A DNA stretch of 64,000 nucleotides from Caldifarciminota bacterium (GTDB lineage Bacteria; Hydrothermota; Tepidihabitantia; SM23-42). Location of the stretch: positions 1,784,729 to 1,848,728 of the forward strand of contig CP070686.1 of the NCBI GenBank assembly GCA_020353055.1. Reading direction: 5' to 3'. This document shows, one piece after another, positions 44,055-53,765 of the stretch; the first letter of the stretch is position 1, and each line of letters starts with the position of its first letter. The notes under the pieces were generated by a model. It was not told the origin of the DNA. It did not search any database and saw only the letters and a program-made list of their open reading frames with translations. The translations under genes and the position numbers were made by a program.

Positions 44055-45161
44055 TCAGCTACCTCTGCGTCTTGGTTTCGGATCACCCTCGTAACGCTTC
44101 AGCTCATCTATGACCTTACCCAAGTTCCGATCGGTCGATTCCAAAGGTTGCAGATCCAACTCAACATATAGATCGCCGTATCCGCCGTCGGGTCTGGGCA
44201 TCCCCTTGCCCTTCACCCGGATGATTTCCGGCGCACTGCTGCCTTTCTTGATCTTTACGCGCTCGCGTTGACCATTGAAGCCGGGCACTTCGATCGAACC
44301 GCCGCCGATCAATTTGGAATAGGGAGTCAACATTCTTATATACAAATCATAACCCTGGCGTTCAAAATACTCATGCGCCTTCTCCTCGAACTGCACAACG
44401 ATGTTGCCGTTGCCACCCTGTCCGTGGTGGCCCTCACCACGTAGAACAATATATTGACCGCTTGCAACACCACGCGGTGTCTTTATCTCAATCGTTCTGG
44501 CCACTCTTATTCTTCCTGAACCACTGCACTTGGAGCAGGGTGTCTTTATGATCTGTCCCGATCCCTTGCAGCTCGGACATGTGCTGACACTCGTAAAGGT
44601 ACCAAAGAAACTTCGCGATTGCGTCTTCACCTGGCCCCGGCCGCCGCATTGCGAGCACGTACCAAAGTCTTTTCCACCTTTGCCATTACATGCTTTGCAG
44701 CCCTCAAAGCGGTTGATCTTGAATTGTTTTTTCGTCGAATTCACAATGTCTTCAAGCGAAACCTTCAACATCACATGTATATCGCCACCTCTACGAACAC
44801 GCTGCTGACCTCTTCGTCCACCGAATCCAAAGAGATCTTCAAACGCCGAACCGCCGAACAAATTACCGAGAATATCCTGCAGGTCGTCAAAGTGAGTGAA
44901 GTCATCCCAACTGAACCCGCCGCCCTTGAAGGTTTGTGACACACCGTCATGACCGTATTGATCGTAGAGTTGCCGCTTCTGCGGATCCATCAAGACCTCA
45001 TAAGCCTCGGATACTTCTTTGAATTTCTCCTCAGCCTCTTTCTTGTTAGTCGGGTTCATGTCGGGATGGTGTTCCTTCGCCTTTTTCAAGTAAGCCTTCT
45101 TGACCTCCTCAGAACTGGCGCCTTTTGCCACACCGAGCACTTCGTAATAGTCTTTTTTCAT
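44055..45161 (-). CDS. dnaJ: Chaperone DnaJ
   Basis: 368 residues. J domain with the HPD triad (KEHHPDMNPTNK), a Gly/Phe-rich stretch around GGGFSWDDF, four CxxCxGxG repeats (CKACNGKG, CSQCGGRG, CPSCKGSG, CSKCSGSG) that bind two zinc ions, and the substrate-binding C terminus. It stimulates DnaK ATPase. Order grpE-dnaK-dnaJ on the minus strand; 70 nt after dnaK. Confidence 0.96.
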   Translation of the reverse strand: MKKDYYEVLGVAKGASSEEVKKAYLKKAKEHHPDMNPTNKKEAEEKFKEVSEAYEVLMDPQKRQLYDQYGHDGVSQTFKGGGFSWDDFTHFDDLQDILGNLFGGSAFEDLFGFGGRRGQQRVRRGGDIHVMLKVSLEDIVNSTKKQFKINRFEGCKACNGKGGKDFGTCSQCGGRGQVKTQSRSFFGTFTSVSTCPSCKGSGQIIKTPCSKCSGSGRIRVARTIEIKTPRGVASGQYIVLRGEGHHGQGGNGNIVVQFEEKAHEYFERQGYDLYIRMLTPYSKLIGGGSIEVPGFNGQRERVKIKKGSSAPEIIRVKGKGMPRPDGGYGDLYVELDLQPLESTDRNLGKVIDELKRYEGDPKPRRRGS

Positions 45162-45231
45162 TTTCTTGTCTACTACTTCACTCCCCTAACACACCCTGCG
45201 GTCATTCTCAAAGATGATCGACAATCACGTA

Positions 45232-47181
45232 TTAAGCACCTTTGTCCGGTTCATCATCAACTACCCGGTAATCAGCATCGCCCTGTTCACCAGAATCCTC
45301 GGCTTCTCCTGCTGCCTCACCCTGGGGAGGTGGCTGTTCAGGTCCTTGCTGCTGAGCGCCTTGCTGCTGAGCTTGTGATGCCTCTTTATACACGGCTTCT
45401 GACAGTTTATATACTGATTGCTGCAGATCGTCCAATGCCTGTTTTATGGCCGCCGGATCGTTGCCGTCTTTTTTGGCTTTGAGATCCTCGATCTTCTTTC
45501 CGATCTCACTACGTTCCTCAAAAGATATTTTCTCTCCATAATCCTTCAATGTTCGCTCAACCGAGTGTATTACACTATCAGCCTGATTACGTACATCGAT
45601 CAATTCCTTCTGAGCGCGGTCTTCCGTAGCGTGCTCTTCAGCTTCTTTTATCATTTTATCCACTTCGTCCTTAGACAGACCGCTCGATGCAGTAATTCTG
45701 ATCTTCTGTTCCTTACCCGTACCCATATCCTTAGCTGAAACATGCATGATACCATCAGCGTCAATATCAAAGGTTACCTCGATCTGTGGTATACCTCTCG
45801 CAGCTGGTGGGATCCCGTACAGGTCAAATCTCCCTAGGGTGCGGTTCTGATTTGCCATCGGCCGCTCACCCTGGAGAACATGCACAGTGACCGCCGTCTG
45901 ATTATCCTCGGCCGTTGTGAATATTTGAGATTTCTTGGTAGGGATTGTAGTGTTACGTGGTATGATCGGGGTCATGACCTGACCGAGGGTCTCAATACCA
46001 AGGGTCAGCGGTGTAACATCGAGCAGCAGAATATCTTTTGTTTCATGACCGATAATAGCCGCCTGAAACGCCGCCCCAATTGCCACAACCTCATCCGGGT
46101 TGATCCCTTTATGAGGTTCTCTATTGAAAAAATTCTTAACAGCCTGCTGTATCTTTGGCATTCTCGTCTGACCACCGACAAGTATCACTTCATCTATGTC
46201 ACTGGGTGTCAGTTTGGCATCGGCGAGTGCCTGCTTGCATGGCGGTATTGAACGCTGAATCAGATCTTCAACGAGCGACTCGAGTTTTGCCCTCGTCAAA
46301 CGCATCTCAAGATGAAGTGGTGTCTTGTCTTTATCTGAAGCAATAAATGGAAGGCTTATCGTACTTTCCATCACACTCGAGAGTTCGGTCTTCACTTTCT
46401 CTGCTGCTTCCTTCAAACGCTGCAGAGCAGTGAGATCCTTACGGACATCGATGTCGTGTTCTTTCTTGAACTCCTCTGCAATGAAATTTATGATTCTTTC
46501 ATCCAGGTCATCGCCACCCAGGTGTGTATCACCATTTGTCGACAGAACCCTGAAGATGCCTTCTTCAGTAATTTCGAGAATAGAAATATCGAATGTACCA
46601 CCACCAAAATCATATACAGCGATCTTTTCATTCTTCTTCTTATCTGCCCCATAAGCCAGTGAAGAGGCTGTCGGTTCATTCACGATACGCTTCACGTCGA
46701 GTCCGGCTATGCGACCTGCATCCTTCGTTGCCTGGCGCTGTGAATCATTGAAATAAGCAGGTACCGTTATCACTGCATCAGTTACCTTCTCACCCAGATG
46801 CGATTCAGCTGCCTGCTTCAAATATTGCAGAATCATTGCTGAAATTTCCGGAGGCGAATACTTCTTACCCGACACCTCGACCCAAGCATCACCGTTATCA
46901 TGCTCCACCACTTTGAACGGGAAACGGGCTGTTTCATTCTTTACTTCACTATATCTCCGACCCATGAACCTCTTTATCGAATAGACCGTGTTTGCCGGAT
47001 TTGTTATTGCTTGCCTCTTGGCCAGTGGGCCAACCAACCTTTCTCCGGACTTCGTGAAGGCGACAACCGAAGGTGTGGTCCTACCACCCTCTGGGTTCGG
47101 AATAACGACCGGCTGTCCCCCTTCCATCACTGACACGGCTGAATTCGTTGTTCCTAAATCAATCCCGATTATTTTCGACAT
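45232..47181 (-). CDS. dnaK: Chaperone DnaK (Hsp70)
   Basis: 649 residues. [14 protein letters not shown] at the start, [36 protein letters not shown], then the substrate domain and a C-terminal Gln/Gly/Pro-rich linker ending in [16 protein letters not shown] lies before the ATG, which is inside the last codons of grpE (23-nt overlap). Confidence 0.97.
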   Translation of the reverse strand: MSKIIGIDLGTTNSAVSVMEGGQPVVIPNPEGGRTTPSVVAFTKSGERLVGPLAKRQAITNPANTVYSIKRFMGRRYSEVKNETARFPFKVVEHDNGDAWVEVSGKKYSPPEISAMILQYLKQAAESHLGEKVTDAVITVPAYFNDSQRQATKDAGRIAGLDVKRIVNEPTASSLAYGADKKKNEKIAVYDFGGGTFDISILEITEEGIFRVLSTNGDTHLGGDDLDERIINFIAEEFKKEHDIDVRKDLTALQRLKEAAEKVKTELSSVMESTISLPFIASDKDKTPLHLEMRLTRAKLESLVEDLIQRSIPPCKQALADAKLTPSDIDEVILVGGQTRMPKIQQAVKNFFNREPHKGINPDEVVAIGAAFQAAIIGHETKDILLLDVTPLTLGIETLGQVMTPIIPRNTTIPTKKSQIFTTAEDNQTAVTVHVLQGERPMANQNRTLGRFDLYGIPPAARGIPQIEVTFDIDADGIMHVSAKDMGTGKEQKIRITASSGLSKDEVDKMIKEAEEHATEDRAQKELIDVRNQADSVIHSVERTLKDYGEKISFEERSEIGKKIEDLKAKKDGNDPAAIKQALDDLQQSVYKLSEAVYKEASQAQQQGAQQQGPEQPPPQGEAAGEAEDSGEQGDADYRVVDDEPDKGA

Positions 47182-47680
47182 CTTCGTTACCTCCTTTATT
47201 CTGTTTGGAGACCAAAACTTTAGCCGGTTTTATCACACGTTCTTTGACAATATATCCCTTACTAATTTCTTCGACAATTGTATTCTCCGGCTTGTCATCA
47301 TTCACAATTGTCGCTACTGCTTCATGGCGCGCCGGGTCGAAAAGTTCACCAAGACTCGAGAATTCCTCGAGACCCATCGACTTCAGCACTTCCTTCAGCT
47401 GGCGATAGATCATCTCGACTCCTTCAGCGTACTTTTCATGGTCATTCTCCAAATTCGCTCCATCCATGGCCCGCTCAAAGCTATCCAGGACAGGTATGAT
47501 TTTATTGAAGAACTCGACCTGCGCATATTTACGGAAACTATCGAGCTCCTTATCCATGCGCTTACGAAAGTTATCCATATCAGCCAATGCGCGCAGATAT
47601 TTATCCCTAAATTCCTTAATTTCTCTTTCTTTGTTTTTTAGGTCTTCCTTTAACTTAGTAACAGGACCTTTTCTCTCCAT
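47159..47680 (-). CDS. grpE: Nucleotide exchange factor GrpE
   Basis: 173 residues from the ATG with GAGGAG 8 nt upstream; a TTG 15 nt earlier is less likely. The long N-terminal helix ([32 protein letters not shown] region) precedes the beta domain with [13 protein letters not shown] and HEAVATI. It releases ADP from DnaK. No hrcA gene and no CIRCE element are visible upstream, so regulation must be by another means. Confidence 0.94.
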   Translation of the reverse strand: MERKGPVTKLKEDLKNKEREIKEFRDKYLRALADMDNFRKRMDKELDSFRKYAQVEFFNKIIPVLDSFERAMDGANLENDHEKYAEGVEMIYRQLKEVLKSMGLEEFSSLGELFDPARHEAVATIVNDDKPENTIVEEISKGYIVKERVIKPAKVLVSKQNKGGNEDVENNRD

Positions 47681-47794
47681 CAACGGTCTCCTCAAGAAAA
47701 TCTGCTTAATGTTCGAAATTTAGACAATATGACGGCTTGCTAGGTTTACCCGACGCGTATCCAAGGGACTAATTTCGTGCTCTGCAGTGCTCGA

Positions 47795-48523
47795 TCACCT
47801 GCCGGCCAGTAGCCGGTCAGCCAAAACCTCGGGTAGACCACCCATTATTATTTTCTGCTGGGCCAACGGAATATTGTAGTCGAGCCTTATGATCTCTATG
47901 TTGTTCTTGTTACCGTCATAGATCACGTAACTTGCCCGTGGATCCAGATCCCTCGGCTGACCAACACTACCCACATTTACAATATACCTTCGCTTCGCAA
48001 CGATTGGAAAGGGATTATCCCGGACCAGATCGCAGTAGCCGTTGTCATCCTGATAAATGGCTGCCGGAATGTGCGAATGCCCGATAAAGCAAATTTGCTC
48101 CTCAAACTGAGAGAATTCCTTCTCGAATTCCTCCAGACTGAAAAGGTATCGCCATTTCTCCGGTTCGGTCGGCGTTGCGTGAACAAGAAAAAGGTTGTCC
48201 ACTTTATGGGATAATTCAAGTCCCTTCAGTTTGTTCGCACCTTCCTTGCTGATCTGCTCTTGAGTCCATTTTATTGCCTCTGCAGCAACCGGATTGAATG
48301 TCGTAACATCTGCCTTGTCAATCGCTGCCCAGTCATGATTACCGGCCACAACAACTTTGGATTCCTTCATGCAGAGATCGATGCACTCATTGGGATTCGC
48401 CCCATACCCGATCAGATCGCCCAAACAGAATATACTCTTCAGACGCCTTTTCTTTATGTCTTTCAAAACAACCAACAGCGCTTCTAGATTCGAATGAATA
48501 TCACTGATTATTGCTGCTTTCAT
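47795..48523 (-). CDS. Calcineurin-like metallophosphoesterase
   Basis: 242 residues. AIISDIHSNLEALLVVL, CLGDLIGYGANPNECID, VAGNHDW and FIGHSHIPA are the five-block metal-binding motif of metallophosphoesterases; NVGSVGQPRDLDPRASYVI is typical of the YfcE/diadenosine- or phosphodiesterase-like group. The substrate is unknown. It overlaps the nusB end by 23 nt. Confidence 0.88.
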   Translation of the reverse strand: MKAAIISDIHSNLEALLVVLKDIKKRRLKSIFCLGDLIGYGANPNECIDLCMKESKVVVAGNHDWAAIDKADVTTFNPVAAEAIKWTQEQISKEGANKLKGLELSHKVDNLFLVHATPTEPEKWRYLFSLEEFEKEFSQFEEQICFIGHSHIPAAIYQDDNGYCDLVRDNPFPIVAKRRYIVNVGSVGQPRDLDPRASYVIYDGNKNNIEIIRLDYNIPLAQQKIIMGGLPEVLADRLLAGR

Positions 48524-48917
48524 GACTCTTTCTTATTGCATCAAGAACACCGTTTATGAATCTACCAGATTCGTTTCCTCCGTATTTCTTGCCAATCTCT
48601 ATCGCCTCATTAATTGAAATCTGAGATGGTATATCATCAAAATAGATTAATTCGCAAGTACCAATGCGTAAGATTATTTTATCGACAACTGAGATTCGAT
48701 CATATTCCCAGTTCTGGAGCACCCCGATTATTTCTCTGTCAATCTGCTCCATATTCTTCATTGTTCGTTCAACAAGCGTCCTCGAAAAATCTTTGTCACT
48801 CTTCTCGTAAATCTTAGTCTCAAGAACGCTGTTCATGGCACCGGGTAAATCAGTATCTCCTTCTTCATGACGATACAAAACCTTTAGCGCAAGCTCGCGT
48901 GCCAATCTCCTTCCCAT
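48501..48917 (-). CDS. nusB: Transcription antitermination factor NusB
   Basis: 138 residues, all-helical. RRLARELALKVLYRHEEG, LRIGTCELIYFDDIPSQISINEAIEIGKKYGG (residues ~85-117) and FINGVLDAI are standard NusB motifs. With NusE/S10 it binds boxA in rRNA operons. Coupled to ribH upstream (adjacent stop and start). Confidence 0.94.
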   Translation of the reverse strand: MGRRLARELALKVLYRHEEGDTDLPGAMNSVLETKIYEKSDKDFSRTLVERTMKNMEQIDREIIGVLQNWEYDRISVVDKIILRIGTCELIYFDDIPSQISINEAIEIGKKYGGNESGRFINGVLDAIRKSHESSNNQ

Positions 48918-49379
48918 TTATTTGAATTGCGAATAGAGATCAGCCAATTCAAGGGCCGTCAATGCTGCATCCCAGCCCTTATTTCCTTTCTTTGTTCCGG
49001 CTCGCTCAATAGCCTGATCTGTGCTGTCAGCAGTGATTATACCGTAGGTTACGGCGGGACCAGGTTGCAGATTCAACGTTGCGATACCTTTTGTGACTTC
49101 GCTGGCAATGTAATCGAAATGAGGCGTATCTCCTCTGATGACCGTGCCCAGGCAGATCACGCCGTCAAGCTTAGCGCTGCGTACTTTACCAGCGACACCG
49201 GGAATCTCGAAGCTTCCTGGAGTCCAATAAACAGTTATGTCTTCGGGACGTACCGCATGCCTCACCAAACAGTCCATCGCACCATCGAGTAATCGCTTTG
49301 ATATGAACTCATTAAATCGCGAGATAACAATCGCAAACTTCTTGCCCTGACCAATCAGATTTCCCTTGATTTCTTTCAT
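48918..49379 (-). CDS. ribH: 6,7-dimethyl-8-ribityllumazine synthase
   Basis: 153 residues. VISRFNEFISKRLLDGAMD, WTPGSFEIPGVA and CLGTVIRGDTPHFDYI are RibH active-site motifs; GNKGWDAALTALEL ends the family pattern. It makes the lumazine precursor of riboflavin from the RibBA products. A GAGGAGG ribosome site precedes the ATG, 14 nt after ribBA. Confidence 0.96.
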   Translation of the reverse strand: MKEIKGNLIGQGKKFAIVISRFNEFISKRLLDGAMDCLVRHAVRPEDITVYWTPGSFEIPGVAGKVRSAKLDGVICLGTVIRGDTPHFDYIASEVTKGIATLNLQPGPAVTYGIITADSTDQAIERAGTKKGNKGWDAALTALELADLYSQFK

Positions 49380-49393
49380 TCTTCCTCCTCAAC

Positions 49394-50629
49394 TCATTTT
49401 TTCTTACGTCCTGCCAATTCTTCTTTTTCGAAAATTGAATCCGGTATCAAATGCCCAAGTTTGTACCTCTTGGCTCTCAGATATTTAACATTACGGCTAT
49501 GTACCGCATAAATAGGCAGTTGTTTTGCTACGGTGAGACCGTAGCCCTCCAAACCAATGATTTTTTTTGGGTTGTTCGTCAGCAGGACGATAGACGACAA
49601 CCCCAAATCAACGAGAATCTGTGCCCCGATACCGTAATCACGTAGATCGGGAGGAAAACCCAAGGCCAAATTGGCTTCAACTGTATCGAGCCCTTGGTCC
49701 TGAAGGTTGTATGCCCTGAGTTTGTTAAGTAATCCTATCCCCCTGCCTTCCTGACGCATGTAAAGAAAAACACCGCGTTTGTGCTTCGCGATCAATTTGA
49801 GCGCCTGCTCCATCTGATCGCCGCAATCACATCTCAAGGACCGGAAGACGTCGCCGGTCAGGCACTGAGAATGAACGCGAACGTGCACGTTCTTCTTGCC
49901 CTTAATATCTCCAAGCACCAACGCAATGTGATGTTCATGGTTTATTTTATCCTCATACAAAATGAGGCAGAAATCACCGTATTTTGTCGGTAGATTCGTT
50001 TCGAGAATACGTTCGACGAACTTTTCCTTCTTTTGCCTGTATTCGATAAGGTCTTTTATACTTATTATCTTCAGCTTGAACCGCCGGGCCATTTTCCGCA
50101 AAGCGGGCATTCTCGCCATTCGTCCGTCGTCATCCATTATCTCACATAATACACCTGCGGGATAGAATCCCGCGATGCGTGCGAGATCCACGCTTGCCTC
50201 GGTGTGACCCGCCCTTCTGAGCACCCCGCCCTCAACCGCTCGCAATGGGAAAATATGGCCTGGCCTGGCAAGGTCTTCTGGTCTTGTCCGCTTATCAACC
50301 AATACCTTGACAGTCCGGGCGCGGTCAAATGCGGAGCTGCCCGTTGTCGTCCCCTTTTTGGCATCCACACTGACGGTAAACTGAGTGCCATGCAATGCCG
50401 TTATCTCATCGACCATTATTGGAATATCGAGATCTTTCAATCTACCAGGTAGCAGCGTTGCACATATCAATCCGCGTCCATGCTGTGCCATGAAATTAAT
50501 CAAACGAGGGGTTATCTTGCTTGCAGCAACGATGAAATCGCCTTCATTTTCACGACTTTCATCATCAACGACGATAACAGTCTTGCCCTTTTTTATGTCT
50601 TTTATCGCATCTTCGATACGGGCTAACAT
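49394..50629 (-). CDS. ribBA: Bifunctional DHBP synthase / GTP cyclohydrolase II
   Basis: 411 residues. The N-terminal RibB half has DDESRENEGDFIVAA, TTTGSSAFDRA and HTEASVDLARIAG; the C-terminal RibA half has the zinc motif HSQCLTGDVFRSLRCDCGDQ (three Cys) and RQEGRGIGLLNKLRAY. Both active sites look complete. The start chosen is the ATG 7 nt after the -10 box; a TTG two codons earlier is less likely. First gene of the ribBA-ribH-nusB block. Confidence 0.95.
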   Translation of the reverse strand: MLARIEDAIKDIKKGKTVIVVDDESRENEGDFIVAASKITPRLINFMAQHGRGLICATLLPGRLKDLDIPIMVDEITALHGTQFTVSVDAKKGTTTGSSAFDRARTVKVLVDKRTRPEDLARPGHIFPLRAVEGGVLRRAGHTEASVDLARIAGFYPAGVLCEIMDDDGRMARMPALRKMARRFKLKIISIKDLIEYRQKKEKFVERILETNLPTKYGDFCLILYEDKINHEHHIALVLGDIKGKKNVHVRVHSQCLTGDVFRSLRCDCGDQMEQALKLIAKHKRGVFLYMRQEGRGIGLLNKLRAYNLQDQGLDTVEANLALGFPPDLRDYGIGAQILVDLGLSSIVLLTNNPKKIIGLEGYGLTVAKQLPIYAVHSRNVKYLRAKRYKLGHLIPDSIFEKEELAGRKKK

Positions 50630-50636
50630 AGACAAT

Positions 50637-50664
50637 ATTCTATCGAAATTCCAAATAAAGTCAA
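50637..50664 (-). promoter_or_regulatory. Promoter of ribBA (leaderless type)
   Basis: Minus strand: TTGACT (50659-50664), 16 nt, TAGAAT (50637-50642), 7 nt, ATG (50629). No FMN riboswitch fits in this short space. Confidence 0.6.
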
Positions 50665-50750
50665 GAAAAAAAATGAAATTTAAGTGGTGTGACTACGAAG
50701 GATTTCTACACCAGTTATCGATGTTTTGACCAATCGCTACGAAATTTCAT
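50665..50750 (-). terminator. Candidate branched terminator of the pst-phoU operon
   Basis: Just after the phoU stop, ATGAAATTT (50742-50750) pairs with AAATTTCAT (50673-50681) around a 60-nt interior that holds a second stem TGGTGT/ACACCA. Eight T follow on the minus strand. The large branched loop is unusual for an intrinsic terminator. Confidence 0.4.
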
Positions 50751-51415
50751 GATTTTTCATTCTCAGCATGATGCTTGATAACGCGGGCTTGGGCTATGTA
50801 TATGACATCTTCACATATATTGGTCGACAAATCCGCAATTCGTTCCAGATTCTTTGCCACAAGCATATATTGTATGGCTGATTCTATTTTTTCCGGCTCT
50901 TCAAGCATGTGGGTAAGCAAGGTCCGAATCGTTTCGTTGCGCAGGCCGTCGACTATACTGTCGCGTTCACATACTTTCTGGGCCCGTGCCGCATCATTAT
51001 CTATGAAACTCTGGACACTCTCGCGCACCATTTCTTTCACGATCTTGGCCATTGCCCAGATATTCATAACCTGACCAATGGCTGGAGCTTCAATGACGTA
51101 TTTTATACAATCCGCGATGTTCACTGAATGATCGCCCATCCGCTCCAGATCATTGTTCATCTTGATCGTACCGATCAAAAACCGCAGATCCCGTCCGACG
51201 GGCTGATGACGTGCTATCAACTCAATACACATATCCTCAATCGTGATTTCCAGTCTGTCAGTTTTGTGATCGAGTTCCTGAATTTCATCAGCCATCTTCA
51301 AATCCTTGTTCTTTAAGGCATCCAGCGATTTGGTGATCGATTCCTCAACCATCGCTGCCATATCAACGATTTTTCTTTTGACATTCTGCAATTCCTCATC
51401 AAAGTGTCGATCCAT
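50747..51415 (-). CDS. phoU: Phosphate signalling complex protein PhoU
   Basis: 222 residues, all-helical with the two PhoU repeats; RHQPVGRDLRFLIGTIKMNNDLERMGDHSVNIA (residues ~68-100) and LVAKNLERIADLSTNICEDVIYI are the metal-binding ExxxD-type motifs. PhoU links Pst transport to PhoR/PhoB signalling; no phoBR genes are in the window. Strong AAGGAGG before the ATG. Last gene of the operon. Confidence 0.95.
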   Translation of the reverse strand: MDRHFDEELQNVKRKIVDMAAMVEESITKSLDALKNKDLKMADEIQELDHKTDRLEITIEDMCIELIARHQPVGRDLRFLIGTIKMNNDLERMGDHSVNIADCIKYVIEAPAIGQVMNIWAMAKIVKEMVRESVQSFIDNDAARAQKVCERDSIVDGLRNETIRTLLTHMLEEPEKIESAIQYMLVAKNLERIADLSTNICEDVIYIAQARVIKHHAENEKS

Positions 51416-51432
51416 TTGTACCTCCTTTTGAC

Positions 51433-52182
51433 TCAGCCAAACCGACCACTGATATAATCGAATGTACGCTTGTCCCGCGGGTTGGTAAATATCCTCTTGG
51501 CCGTGTCAAATTCAACAAGTTCACCCAGCAACATGAAACCAACGTCATCTGCTATACGCGCCGCCTGCTGCATGTTGTGAGTAACAATGATAATCGTATA
51601 TTTCTTCTTTAAGCCGATCATCAATTCCTCGATCTTACCAGTGGCTATCGGATCAAGCGCAGAACATGGTTCGTCCATCAACAAAATCTCAGGCTCGACC
51701 GCAAGCAGACGCGCAATACAAAGCCGCTGCTGTTTTTCAGCTGATAGAGCCAGTGCTGAATCATTTAGTCTGCTACTTAGATCATCAAATAAATCAACTG
51801 CCCGCAATGAACGTTCAACGATTTCACGCAGCGTTTTCTTGTCGCTGATGTTCCAAACCCGAGGGCCGTAAGCGATGTTGTCGAATATCGAAAGTGGAAA
51901 AGCATTCGGCCTCTGGAATACCATACCGACTCTCTTCCTGAGCAGAATAAGGTCATGCATAGGCGAATATATATCTTCATCATCGATCAGAACGCTACCG
52001 GTGATGCGGACGCCGTCTATCAATTCATTCATCCGGTTGAACACACGCAACAACGTCGATTTACCGCAACCCGAAGGGCCGATAATTCCGGTTATGAGAT
52101 TTCGTTTGATGGCCATATTCACGTTTGTCAGCGCCTGGAACTTATGATAGTAAAGGTTCAAATTGGCAGTGCGTATGATCAT
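51433..52182 (-). CDS. pstB: Phosphate ABC transporter ATPase PstB, second copy (degenerate signature)
   Basis: 249 residues. Walker A GPSGCGKST (35-43), Q-loop Gln 90 in VFQRPN, Walker B DEP (170-172) and switch His 202 in VTHNMQQAA are all canonical. The ABC signature is not: LSAEKQQR (146-153) replaces LSGGQQQR, removing both Gly. It overlaps the first pstB by 4 nt. With the first copy it can build one complete ATP site using its own Walker/Q/H motifs and the partner's signature. Confidence 0.93.
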   Translation of the reverse strand: MIIRTANLNLYYHKFQALTNVNMAIKRNLITGIIGPSGCGKSTLLRVFNRMNELIDGVRITGSVLIDDEDIYSPMHDLILLRKRVGMVFQRPNAFPLSIFDNIAYGPRVWNISDKKTLREIVERSLRAVDLFDDLSSRLNDSALALSAEKQQRLCIARLLAVEPEILLMDEPCSALDPIATGKIEELMIGLKKKYTIIIVTHNMQQAARIADDVGFMLLGELVEFDTAKRIFTNPRDKRTFDYISGRFG

Positions 52183-52922
52183 CCAAATCTCCCGCGTATG
52201 TAATCGTCGGTCCTCGTGTCAGTAGGGCTGGTGAATAGTTTCTGCGTTTTTCCGATTTCTATCAGTTCCCCCAGGAGAAAAAATGCGGTCCGGTCAGAAA
52301 CCCTTGCGGCCTGTTTGGTATTGTTCGTAACCAGAATGAAGGTGTAGTCTTTTTTTAGTTCAAGCATTGTGGCTTCGATTTTCGCCGTCGAAACCGGATC
52401 GAGACCAGAACACGGTTCATCCATCAAGATAACCTCTGGCTGCATTGCCAGTGCGCGGGCGATACACAATCTTTGCTGTTGCCCGCCGGATAAACGCGCG
52501 GCAGAGTCCTCGAGCCGGTCCTTTACTTCATCCCAGAGATTTGCCGATGTCAGTGCATTATAGACCAGGTCATCAACTTCTGACTTCCCGATTCTGCGGT
52601 GCAGTTTGGGGCCGTACGACAAATTCTTGCGAATCGAACCGGGTAAAACTACTGGTGTTGCGAATACAATCCCGATCCTTCTCCTCAGATCATTGATCGG
52701 GATCTCGAATATGTCTTTCCCATCTAATAGTATCTTCCCCGTGATGCGTGCATAATCGATTTCGTATAAACGATTCAAAGCACGCAGCAGAGAACTCTTC
52801 CCCGAGTTAGCGGGTCCGATGACCGCCATGATCTCTTTGTTTTCCACATCCAGGTTTATTGATTTCAACGCCTGGTGGTCGTTGTAATACAGATTGAGTT
52901 CCCTAATACTGATTTTTGCCAT
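52179..52922 (-). CDS. pstB: Phosphate ABC transporter ATPase PstB, first copy (degenerate Q- and H-loops)
   Basis: 247 residues. The signature LSGGQQQR (144-151) and Walker B MDEP are canonical, but Walker A is altered (GPANSGKSS, 36-44), the Q-loop Gln is Ala 88 (VFATPV), and the switch His is Asn 200 (VTNNTKQ). The defects are in exactly those elements that are intact in the second PstB, and vice versa. This suggests an obligate heterodimer with one hydrolysing and one degenerate site. It lies directly after pstA. Confidence 0.93.
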   Translation of the reverse strand: MAKISIRELNLYYNDHQALKSINLDVENKEIMAVIGPANSGKSSLLRALNRLYEIDYARITGKILLDGKDIFEIPINDLRRRIGIVFATPVVLPGSIRKNLSYGPKLHRRIGKSEVDDLVYNALTSANLWDEVKDRLEDSAARLSGGQQQRLCIARALAMQPEVILMDEPCSGLDPVSTAKIEATMLELKKDYTFILVTNNTKQAARVSDRTAFFLLGELIEIGKTQKLFTSPTDTRTDDYIRGRFG

Positions 52923-53765
52923 TTAGTAATACCGGGCAATGAAGCGATGCATTAAACGGTAAGCAATGAAATTTATTGCCAGAATAATTATGATCAAAAC
53001 GGCAGCCGTTCCATAGGCCTTCGGCATCGATATGCCCTCACGTGCGAGTATGTAAAAATGCACGGCCAGGGTGCGGGTCGACGAGAAGACCGATGTCGGC
53101 AACCCTAATGATGAACCTGCAGTGAAGATGACGGCCGCGGTCTCCCCAACTGCCCGGCCGATCCCCAGGATGACACCGGTCAGGATACCGGGCAGAGCCG
53201 TCGGCAGCACGACCCTGACGATCGTATCGAGCTTACCGCCGCCGAGCGAATAGCTGATCTCACGGTAAGTATGCGGAACAGATTTAATCGCCTCTTCAGA
53301 TGTTCTAATTATCGTTGGCATGATCATCACGGCAAGAGTCAGTCCTCCGGATACTATGCTCCATCCGAGGTTCATTGTAATAACAAAGAAGATGAAACCA
53401 AAAAGTCCGAAGATTATCGAAGGCACACCGGCAAGGCAATCCGCGCCGAAACTGATGATCCGGCGGATCATGCCGCCTCGTGTGTACTCGACAAGATAGA
53501 CTGCGCTGCCGACCCCCAGCGGTGTGGCGATCAGAATCGCAAATACGGTTATGAAAATAGTCCCTAGGATCGATGGGAAAATACCACCTTCCTTGCCCAT
53601 CTCCCTCGTCTTATCAGTGAGGAACTCAAGGGTCAACTGGCCAATGCCGTTCTTCAGTATGTAGAAGATTATGAAAAAAAGCACGATGACCACGATCACG
53701 GTCATCAACAGGAGTATCGTATAGGCAATTATCTGACTTGTTCGTGGTCCGATACGGAATGTCAT
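52923..53765 (-). CDS. pstA: Phosphate ABC transporter permease PstA
   Basis: 280 residues with six membrane segments. The EAA-type cytoplasmic loop that contacts the ATPase is visible as EAIKSVPHTYREISYSLGGGKL; IATPLGVGSAVYLVEY and SFGADCLAGVPSIIFGLFGF are PstA/PstC motifs. It overlaps pstC by 4 nt. Confidence 0.94.
   Translation of the reverse strand: MTFRIGPRTSQIIAYTILLLMTVIVVIVLFFIIFYILKNGIGQLTLEFLTDKTREMGKEGGIFPSILGTIFITVFAILIATPLGVGSAVYLVEYTRGGMIRRIISFGADCLAGVPSIIFGLFGFIFFVITMNLGWSIVSGGLTLAVMIMPTIIRTSEEAIKSVPHTYREISYSLGGGKLDTIVRVVLPTALPGILTGVILGIGRAVGETAAVIFTAGSSLGLPTSVFSSTRTLAVHFYILAREGISMPKAYGTAAVLIIIILAINFIAYRLMHRFIARYY

Noticed and set aside
47777-47792. Direct repeat GTGCTC-TGCA-GTGCTC upstream of grpE, considered as a heat-shock operator
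   Set aside because: It is a direct, not inverted, repeat and does not match CIRCE (TTAGCACTC-N9-GAGTGCTAA); too short to support.
50630-50746. Possible FMN riboswitch before ribBA
   Set aside because: The promoter lies 8 nt before the start codon, leaving no leader; the structure present belongs to the phoU side.
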